Source: an uncultured Collinsella sp. (GTDB taxonomy: Bacteria > Actinomycetota > Coriobacteriia > Coriobacteriales > Coriobacteriaceae). Taken from it: DNA of 22,981 nt. Positions 15,732 through 21,486 of this stretch are shown piece by piece. The notes below the pieces were generated by a model. The model did no database searches, was not told where the DNA came from, and worked only from the letters and a program-made list of their open reading frames with translations. The stretch is from positions 1-22,981 of the forward strand of contig URRT01000007.1 of the NCBI GenBank assembly GCA_900550355.1, written 5' to 3'. Position numbers and translations under genes: made by a program. Every line of letters begins with the position of its first letter. The stretch's first letter is position 1.

Positions 15732-15823
15732 GGAGCGATAGGAGCTCTTGCGGGTATGGCTTGTCCGCAGGTTGATAGGTCCCGAAGAGCTCTTATCGCC
15801 CCGCCAGGATGGCGATGCGGGGC
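15732..15823 (+). other. Structured intergenic region with long imperfect palindrome
   Basis: The left arm at 15732-15754 (GGAGCGATAGGAGCTCTTGC then GGG) matches the complement of 15781-15802, with two substitutions and one extra base. The inner loop holds GCGG/CCGC. Directly after it, GCCCCGC (15798-15804) pairs with GCGGGGC (15817-15823). No coding potential is seen in 15683-15947. Possible roles are a terminator of the YeiH gene, a leader of the next gene, or a small RNA. Confidence 0.5.
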
Positions 15824-15947
15824 AATTCATATATTCGCAAGAAGGCGCCACAGGCCCTATAGTGTTTGGTGAACATTATCGTTCAATTTTGAAACACTTG
15901 AGATGCCAAGTCACAGATAAGGGCTGCGGCTGGAGACGGGGCGAGCC

Positions 15948-17165
15948 ATGGACAGCGATGTCAAGCTGCAGATTCTGATCGAGGCATTGTCCGCGGCCGG
16001 AACATCGGCGCTGGCAATCGACGAGCGCGGTGGCGTTGTAATCTCGACTATGAGTGACGCTGCGCTCGAGCAGGATGTCGCCGCCTTTGTTTCCAAGCGT
16101 CTCGCTCGCGTGGGCGATGGAGCGCGCCTGGTGATGGGATACGAGGGCATGCGGTTGAGCTTGACGGTGCGCCCGACGGCCAAGGAGTACGGGGCGCTTT
16201 GGGTGGTCGTGGCGCATGAGGTGCGCGCCGCCGCGGCGCATGCGGGCATCGAGTGGCTCAATGCCGACGAAGTCGAGGCTCGCTACGAGTCGAGTACGTA
16301 CGGCATCATCGAAGACGCAGCGGCAGTCGCTGCCCCCGTACGGGAGAGCTACGCGCGCGGGGTGCCCCTTATGCTCGAGGGCGAGCTGGGCGCGGGGCAG
16401 GATCAGATTGCAAAACGTTTGTACCTGGATGGACCCTATGCCGATCAGCCCTTTGTGTCCGTTGCGCTCGATGAGCTTACGGATCGCGGTTGGCGCCATC
16501 TGCTCAAAAGTTCCGAATCGCCGCTGTTCCAAACGGGGCTGACGCTTTGCATGGGCGGCTGGCATGCAGTTGGGCCCCAGCGCCTGCGCGAGCTCGTGTC
16601 CGCAATGATCGACACAGCGCTCGCAACGCGTTGCCATGTGGTGTTGACGGCAAACGATATGCCGGGCGGCGGCGAAAGCGACCAGGCTGCCTTTGTGACC
16701 GAGCGTCTGGCCTGTGCAGTGAGTGTGGCGCCGGCGATTGCCGAGCAGGGCGGCGCGTCGGAAAAGGTTGCGCGCTATCTGGAGTATCTGGCAGATATGT
16801 TTGAGACGGCAACACCTGCCTTGTCGTCCGCGGCGACAAAGACACTCGATGCCTATCGATGGCCCCGTAACTATCTACAGCTGCGCGAGGTTTCGGAACG
16901 ACTTTATATATTAGTGGGGACGGGCACGGCCGAGCGGGCGGTGGCGGAGGAGGTACTCGCCCAGGAGGACGTTATCAAGACCGCGACCTTTGGTGCCCCG
17001 ACGCTCGAAAGCGATCTGTATATCTTGCGCCCGCTGGCCGATATCGAGCGCGATATCGCGCGGCTGGTCGTAGGCCACCTCCACGGCAACAGGACCCGCG
17101 CTGCCGAAGTGCTAGGCATAAGCCGTACGACCCTGTGGCGCCTGCTGAAGGACGACGACCGTTAA
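15948..17165 (+). CDS. Fis-type HTH regulator with decayed sigma54-activator AAA+ domain
   Basis: A 405-aa protein laid out like an NtrC-family activator but stripped of its motor. Residues 1-110 are an N-terminal sensory-like region of unrecognised type. At 145-153 GELGAGQDQ stands where GETGTGKEL is expected; the Walker A lysine is Gln. PFVSVALDEL (168-177) matches the canonical PF(V)xxNC segment. The GAFTGA loop that contacts sigma54 is absent and no clear Walker B acidic pair is visible. The C-terminal part returns to type: YRWPRNYLQLREVSERLYIL (303-322), resembling WPGNVRELENVIER, and an intact Fis HTH NRTRAAEVLGISRTTLWRLL (381-400). The start at 15948 has only a weak GGGGCGA site. It is probably a sigma70-dependent DNA-binding regulator; target unknown. 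Confidence 0.75.
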   Translation: MDSDVKLQILIEALSAAGTSALAIDERGGVVISTMSDAALEQDVAAFVSKRLARVGDGARLVMGYEGMRLSLTVRPTAKEYGALWVVVAHEVRAAAAHAGIEWLNADEVEARYESSTYGIIEDAAAVAAPVRESYARGVPLMLEGELGAGQDQIAKRLYLDGPYADQPFVSVALDELTDRGWRHLLKSSESPLFQTGLTLCMGGWHAVGPQRLRELVSAMIDTALATRCHVVLTANDMPGGGESDQAAFVTERLACAVSVAPAIAEQGGASEKVARYLEYLADMFETATPALSSAATKTLDAYRWPRNYLQLREVSERLYILVGTGTAERAVAEEVLAQEDVIKTATFGAPTLESDLYILRPLADIERDIARLVVGHLHGNRTRAAEVLGISRTTLWRLLKDDDR

Positions 17166-17176
17166 GCGAGGTGCCC

Positions 17177-17205
17177 GTGACCGCGTGCGGCACGTGTGCT
17201 ACAGT
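17177..17205 (+). promoter_or_regulatory. Promoter of the single-pass membrane protein gene
   Basis: GTGACC (17177-17182) and TACAGT (17200-17205) are separated by 17 nt, with TGC before the -10 box (extended -10). Transcription would begin near 17212, about 40 nt before ATG 17250. Confidence 0.5.
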
Positions 17206-17249
17206 CCAAAGCAGCATTGTTTCGATTCTGTTACGGCGTGCGGGGGCGT

Positions 17250-17825
17250 ATGGCGGAGACTTCAAAAACAAATCGGGCTCGAAAGCCCGCGGCGCCGGTC
17301 AACCGTCGCACGGCTTCGCGGACGTGGGGCAAAAGCGCCTCGGGGTTCGACGGCTCGTTCAGGCGCACAAAATATGGCTATCCTTCGACAAGCGCCCGCT
17401 TGGCCATGCAGGCCGAATCGTCGCTGTGGGGCCGTAAGCGCGTGGTGGGGTCAAAGCTCAAGCACGATGGAACGCTCGGCTACATTAGCCGTGGCGCTGC
17501 TCGCCGCAGCGGCCTCAATCCCGCAGGCTGGCATCGCTATGTTCCGATCGCGGTCGTTGTTGCGGTGATTGTTATCGCGCTCGCGGCGCTTGGTTACGCC
17601 GGCGGCGGGGCCAATCTGGACGCAATGTTTAAGCCGCCCGAGCTCGCGCATGCAGGCACTGAAGTTGTCGAGGGCGTTCAGACCCAGACGGGCGTCGCGC
17701 CCCAGCGCGGTATCGTTGCGGCGGCCTCCACCATTGCCGATGCGCAAAAGGACGAGGACGAACAAGACGACGGCGCCGAAACGACTCACACGAACGAAAC
17801 GACGACAACTCCATCGGCAAGATAA
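17250..17825 (+). CDS. Single-pass membrane protein of unknown function
   Basis: I do not recognise this 191-aa protein. ATG 17250 is preceded by GGGGG 3-4 nt upstream and fits the predicted transcript start; a longer frame to 17196 is less likely. Residues 1-97 are strongly basic and Ser/Ala/Arg-rich, with no signal peptide. Residues 98-117 (VPIAVVVAVIVIALAALGYA) form one transmembrane helix. The rest is acidic and Thr-rich (KDEDEQDDGAETT), probably disordered and outside the cell by the positive-inside rule. The basic cytoplasmic half could bind nucleic acid or membrane lipid; this is only a guess. Stop TAA at 17823 starts a 9-bp inverted repeat with 17890-17898. Confidence 0.65.
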   Translation: MAETSKTNRARKPAAPVNRRTASRTWGKSASGFDGSFRRTKYGYPSTSARLAMQAESSLWGRKRVVGSKLKHDGTLGYISRGAARRSGLNPAGWHRYVPIAVVVAVIVIALAALGYAGGGANLDAMFKPPELAHAGTEVVEGVQTQTGVAPQRGIVAAASTIADAQKDEDEQDDGAETTHTNETTTTPSAR

Positions 17826-17925
17826 GTTGCGAGTGGGGTAGCAAATTTGGGATAGGGCCTTTTTGCTGCTCAAGTGTCGAATGCCGACAGCAACTTATTC
17901 GATGTCAGCCGCCAGCAGCGAGCGG

Positions 17926-17947
17926 CCGCCGTTCGGTAGAACGGCGG
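17926..17947 (-). other. Hairpin after the nitroreductase gene
   Basis: CCGCCGTTC (17926-17934) and GAACGGCGG (17939-17947) form a perfect 9-bp stem with loop GGTA, six bases beyond the nitroreductase stop on the minus strand. Its core and position resemble the hairpin after larE (8522-8548). There is no T-run. Confidence 0.65.
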
Positions 17948-17953
17948 AACTAA

Positions 17954-18475
17954 TTACCTAACATACACCACGTTGTCGCGGCGCGGCTTTGCCTCGGGAA
18001 GCGTGCCCTCGGCATAGCCCAGGATGCAGTTGCCGACGCCGCGCAGGCTTCCGTCGGCGGGCAGACCCCACTTGGCTAGCAGCTCAAGACCCTCGGGCGA
18101 GTCGAAGACCTCGTGGGCGCGATGGATCCAGCATGAATCAACGCCCAGCGCATAGGCCGCGTTGAGCAGGTTGCCCATGGCAAGCGAGCCGTCTTCCAGA
18201 TGCGTGGGCACGCTGCGGTCGACCAGTACCACCACAACGGTTTTGGCGCCGTAGAAGGGGTCGCCATCGCTGCCCATGACTTGCGCATTGAGCTGCGAGA
18301 GACGCTCGACGGTCGCGGGGTCGGTAACGGCGACAAACGTCACCGGCTGGCGTCCCATGCCGCTGGGCGCGTACTGGCCTGCCTCGATAATGCGTGCGAG
18401 CTTCTCGGCCTCGACAGGGCGGTCGCTGTATTTGCGGCAGCTGCGGCGGTGGATGAGCGCTTCGATGGTCTCCAT
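17954..18475 (-). CDS. Nitroreductase-family FMN oxidoreductase
   Basis: A 173-aa flavoprotein of the nitroreductase superfamily, short form. IHRRSCRKYSDRPV (8-21) is the FMN-phosphate binding start with the RRS signature, and AGQYAPSGMGRQP (32-44) the second FMN/substrate loop. The C-terminal GYAEGTLPEAKPR (about 154-166) closes the fold. Such enzymes reduce nitroaromatics, quinones or flavins with NAD(P)H, usually as dimers in the cytosol. AGGAGA lies 5 nt before ATG 18475. It is a single-gene unit; the physiological substrate cannot be inferred. Confidence 0.9.
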   Translation of the reverse strand: METIEALIHRRSCRKYSDRPVEAEKLARIIEAGQYAPSGMGRQPVTFVAVTDPATVERLSQLNAQVMGSDGDPFYGAKTVVVVLVDRSVPTHLEDGSLAMGNLLNAAYALGVDSCWIHRAHEVFDSPEGLELLAKWGLPADGSLRGVGNCILGYAEGTLPEAKPRRDNVVYVR

Positions 18476-18610
18476 GGGTTCTCCTAGCGATGACGTTGCA
18501 GATGCTCCGTTCTTACCCGTCGTGCCGTAGCCGTAATCGCGCAGAGGGCCTCAAACAGCAATAGCCGCCAATCGGAAAAGTCGGCTTGCATAAAACAGCA
18601 GCCAGAATGT

Positions 18611-18732
18611 GATAAACCAGTGGGATGGTTAAACGTTTTATCCCGTCTACCCTGCGGTTTTTTACCACTTGCCTAAATGATGCCCGCATAACTTCTGATA
18701 AAGGTTTTACTAAAGGAGTACTAACGTTTATC
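18611..18732 (+). promoter_or_regulatory. Paired GATAAA / AACGTTTATC elements upstream of the 96-aa gene
   Basis: GATAAA at 18611 and 18697 is each matched by TTTATC at 18637 and 18727. The right halves read AACGTTTTATC (18632-18642) and AACGTTTATC (18723-18732); the first includes the palindrome AAACGTTT with a central CG. They look like two binding sites for one regulator about 90 bp apart. The rest of 18476-18610 shows nothing recognisable. Confidence 0.35.
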
Positions 18733-18770
18733 AACGCGCCGTGGTGGCGCCGGGCCAGGAGGTAACTATC

Positions 18771-19061
18771 ATGTTCCAGGCTGGAGATGTCGTCGAGACC
18801 GATTTCGAAGGATTTCTGAAGCTGCTGCGTTCCAAGACGCGCGCTTTCGTGTCGATCAACGATCACGAGTACTACATCACGCACACCGATGGCTATTGGC
18901 GTGTTCAGGATTGCGAGGCCCTCAACGATAAGGGCCACTTTACTGACTGCTCCGAGCTGGTCAACACGGTCTGCGAGGTCGTCGAGCTGCCTTGGATCTG
19001 CGGCAAGAGTCTGCACGATAGCTTCTCGGGCGCTACGGTCTACGAGGCCGTCGCCGCCTAG
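18771..19061 (+). CDS. Conserved-looking 96-aa hypothetical protein
   Basis: Not recognised. ATG 18771 is preceded by a near-perfect AGGAGGT (18757-18763), a good sign of a real, well-translated gene; a longer frame from 18741 is rejected for that reason. The protein is soluble and acidic, with no signal or membrane segment, and a mixed alpha/beta pattern: FEGFLKLLRSKTRAFVSI, HEYYITHTDGYWRVQDCEAL, then FTDCSELVNTVCEVVELPWI. Five cysteines are spread through it without a zinc-ribbon spacing. It has its own terminator, so it is a single-gene unit. An intracellular regulatory or adaptor role is possible but unsupported. Confidence 0.75.
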   Translation: MFQAGDVVETDFEGFLKLLRSKTRAFVSINDHEYYITHTDGYWRVQDCEALNDKGHFTDCSELVNTVCEVVELPWICGKSLHDSFSGATVYEAVAA

Positions 19062-19086
19062 AAGCAAATAATCGATTTCCTCTCAT

Positions 19087-19122
19087 GACCGCCGGCGCTG
19101 CCCCCGCGCGGCGGTCTTTTTT
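19087..19122 (+). terminator. Terminator of the 96-aa hypothetical gene
   Basis: GACCGCCG (19087-19094) pairs with CGGCGGTC (19109-19116), followed by six T residues. It lies 25 nt after the stop. Confidence 0.9.
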
Positions 19123-19162
19123 GTCGATATGTTGTATAGCTTGCGTGCTGCGAACGAAGCCC

Positions 19163-19220
19163 TTGACGATAGTCAAAACTCGGACTAATCTGAAATCTCA
19201 ATTAGTCAAAATTCGGACTA
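19163..19220 (+). promoter_or_regulatory. Promoter with two 18-bp MarR-type operators
   Basis: TAGTCAAAACTCGGACTA (19170-19187) and TAGTCAAAATTCGGACTA (19203-19220) differ at one base, each with TAGTC/GACTA arms, and lie 33 bp apart (about three helical turns). TTGACG (19163-19168) as -35 and TAATCT (19186-19191) as -10 are 17 nt apart, so operator 1 fills the spacer and operator 2 lies at the transcript start. This is the classic layout for repression by the MarR protein encoded next. Confidence 0.85.
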
Positions 19221-19224
19221 TCGA

Positions 19225-19737
19225 ATGGTGGGAGAGATGGATTGCGCGGTTACGTCGGTCGATTTTGACCGGATGCTCAACGGGCTCGTCCGTATTTATT
19301 CAGAGTTCGCGCGTGCCTGCGGCCTTTCGGATTGCGCCTATTGGATGCTCGTCGATATCAGCACGGCGGACGAAGGCGTTGCTGTGAGCCGGCTTACGAG
19401 CGAATGGTTCTATAGCAAGCAGACCATTAACTCGGCAATTAAAACCCTGACGGCGCGAGGGCTTGCAACGCTGGAATTTGCCGAAGGCAGTCGTAAGAAT
19501 AAGGTCGTTTGTTTGACCGATGAGGGCCGGCGGTTCGCCGAGCACTATGCGTTGCCGGCGGTTAAAGCCGAGCAGCGTGCCTTTGGCGCGCTCGAGCCCT
19601 GGGAACAGCGTGAGATTATGCGTCTGGTCGGCAAGTTTTCCCACGTGCTCAACGAGGAGTGCGAAGCGTTTAAACAGCAGATGGCCGCCGAGAGCCAAGT
19701 GGAAAATCAAGAAGAGGGGGAGACGTGCGACTCTTAA
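19225..19737 (+). CDS. MarR-family transcriptional regulator
   Basis: A 170-aa winged-helix regulator, dimeric in the family. The HTH lies around residues 48-75 (AVSRLTSEWFYSKQTINSAI, recognition helix KQTINSAIKTL), with the wing in LEFAEGSRKNKVVCLTDEG. ATG 19225 sits 5 bases after the second operator and has no clear ribosome binding site; ATG 19237 is the alternative, with GGAG too close. The promoter carries two matching palindromes, so it almost certainly represses its own operon. Its end overlaps the first ABC exporter gene by 13 nt. By analogy the inducer is a toxic compound exported by the pump. Confidence 0.92.
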   Translation: MVGEMDCAVTSVDFDRMLNGLVRIYSEFARACGLSDCAYWMLVDISTADEGVAVSRLTSEWFYSKQTINSAIKTLTARGLATLEFAEGSRKNKVVCLTDEGRRFAEHYALPAVKAEQRAFGALEPWEQREIMRLVGKFSHVLNEECEAFKQQMAAESQVENQEEGETCDS

Positions 19738-21485
19738 TGAGGTTTATGAGGCCGTATCGCGGGCTGATTGCGGTGACACTGTTTGTGCTGCTGATAGATA
19801 ACGTCGGCACGCTGCTGGTGCCTACGATGTTGGCGAATATGGTCAATACCGGCATCACGACGGGTGATGTCGACTACATCCTGCGCAACGGCCTGTACAT
19901 GCTTATCGCGACCGGCATGGCAAGCGGTGGCGCGGTGCTGGGCTGTTATCTTTCGGCTCGCCCGGCGGCCAACCTGGGCTGGGGCCTTTCCAGTACAATG
20001 GCCTGTGACATTCGCAACGCCGTCTACGACAAGTCACTCGAGCTGTCTGCCAGCGACTTTGAGCGCTTTGGCACCGGCTCGATGATCACACGCTCGCTCA
20101 ACGACATCAACGTGATTCAGCAGGCGATTCTGCAGACGATTCAGCTGGTGCTGCCGGTGCCGTTTTTGGCTGTGGCGGGCATCATCTTCGCTTGGCATAT
20201 CGATCCCGCCATGGGCACGCTGCTGGGTGCAGTCGTGGCGATTGTACTGGTGGCGGCGGTCTTTACGGTCGCCAATGCGGCGCCGATTTTTATGCGCCTG
20301 CAGAGTTTTATCGACCGTATGAACGTGGTGTTGCGCGAGAACATCGTGGGCGTGCGCGTCATTCGCGCGTTTAACAAGGAGCGCCATGAGGAGCAGCGCC
20401 TAGACGAGGTGTTTAGTGATTACGCGGCCAACGCCATCAAGGTCAACCACCTGTTTGTGGGTCTCGATAGCTCCTGCTTCTTCCTGATGAATATCGCCGA
20501 GGTGGCGGTGCTGTGGGTGGGAGGCAATCGCGTAGGCGTCCACGCCATGCAAATCGGCAGCATCTCGGCCGTGTTGGAATACGCGCTGCTGATTCTGTTC
20601 TTTGTGATGATGGCGCAGATGGTGATCCTGACGTTGCCGCGCGCCGCGGCGTGCCTCAACCGTGCACAACAGGTGCTGGAGATTGAGCCGAGCATCGTCG
20701 ACGGCGAGCGAACGCTCGACGCGGGCGCGTTCGACTCAAAGGACGGAGCAGACGCGGTTGCCGTGTTCGACCATATGTCGTTCCGTTTTGACGACGCCGA
20801 CGAGGACACGCTGTGCGACCTGAGCTTTGCCTGTCGCCGTGGCCAGACCACGGCGATTGTGGGCTCGACGGGATCGGGCAAATCGACGGTGGCCAAGCTC
20901 TTGTTGCGCTTCCACGATGCCTCGAAGGGCGTCATTCGCCTGGACGGTGTTGATCTGCGCGACCTTTCGCAAGACGAGATTCGCGGGCATATCGCCTACG
21001 TGCCGCAGAAGGCGTGGCTGTTCTCGGGCACGGTGGCGAGCAACCTGCGCTATGGCAACGAGGATGCGACCGAGGCCGACATGCTTCACGCGCTGCGGGT
21101 TGCCCAGAGCACCTTTGTGCTCGATCAGCCGCAGGGACTCGATACCCCGGTGGCGCAGGGCGGTACGAACTTCTCGGGCGGTCAGCGCCAGCGCCTGGCC
21201 ATCGCCCGTGCGCTCATGAAGCACGCTGATCTGTATATCTTCGACGATAGCTTTTCGGCCCTGGACTTTAAGACCGATGCCGCCCTGCGCCATGCACTGC
21301 AGGACGAGACGCGCGATGCCGCGGTGCTCATCATCGCCCAGCGCATCTCGACTATTTTGCATGCCGATCAGATCGTGGTGCTCAAAGACGGCGAGATCGT
21401 GGGCCTAGGCACGCACGACGAGCTCATGGAAACCTGCGAGGTGTACCGCGCTATCGCGGAATCGCAGATGAAGGGAGGTGAGTAG
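19725..21485 (+). CDS. ABC exporter half-transporter, degenerate-site subunit
   Basis: A 586-aa fusion of six transmembrane helices (1-310) and a nucleotide-binding domain (345-586), multidrug/lipid exporter type. GTG 19725 overlaps the marR stop and has AGGGGGAG just upstream; ATG 19737 is possible. Motifs: Walker A GSTGSGKST (380-388), Q-loop Gln428, signature FSGGQ (483-487). The Walker B end is FDD, with Asp508 replacing the catalytic Glu, and the switch histidine is Gln539 (IIAQRIST instead of IIAHRLST). These two changes mark the degenerate-site partner of heterodimeric exporters such as TM287/288 or BmrCD. It should therefore work with the next gene's product. Confidence 0.93.
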   Translation: MRLLMRFMRPYRGLIAVTLFVLLIDNVGTLLVPTMLANMVNTGITTGDVDYILRNGLYMLIATGMASGGAVLGCYLSARPAANLGWGLSSTMACDIRNAVYDKSLELSASDFERFGTGSMITRSLNDINVIQQAILQTIQLVLPVPFLAVAGIIFAWHIDPAMGTLLGAVVAIVLVAAVFTVANAAPIFMRLQSFIDRMNVVLRENIVGVRVIRAFNKERHEEQRLDEVFSDYAANAIKVNHLFVGLDSSCFFLMNIAEVAVLWVGGNRVGVHAMQIGSISAVLEYALLILFFVMMAQMVILTLPRAAACLNRAQQVLEIEPSIVDGERTLDAGAFDSKDGADAVAVFDHMSFRFDDADEDTLCDLSFACRRGQTTAIVGSTGSGKSTVAKLLLRFHDASKGVIRLDGVDLRDLSQDEIRGHIAYVPQKAWLFSGTVASNLRYGNEDATEADMLHALRVAQSTFVLDQPQGLDTPVAQGGTNFSGGQRQRLAIARALMKHADLYIFDDSFSALDFKTDAALRHALQDETRDAAVLIIAQRISTILHADQIVVLKDGEIVGLGTHDELMETCEVYRAIAESQMKGGE

Positions 21486-21486
21486 C

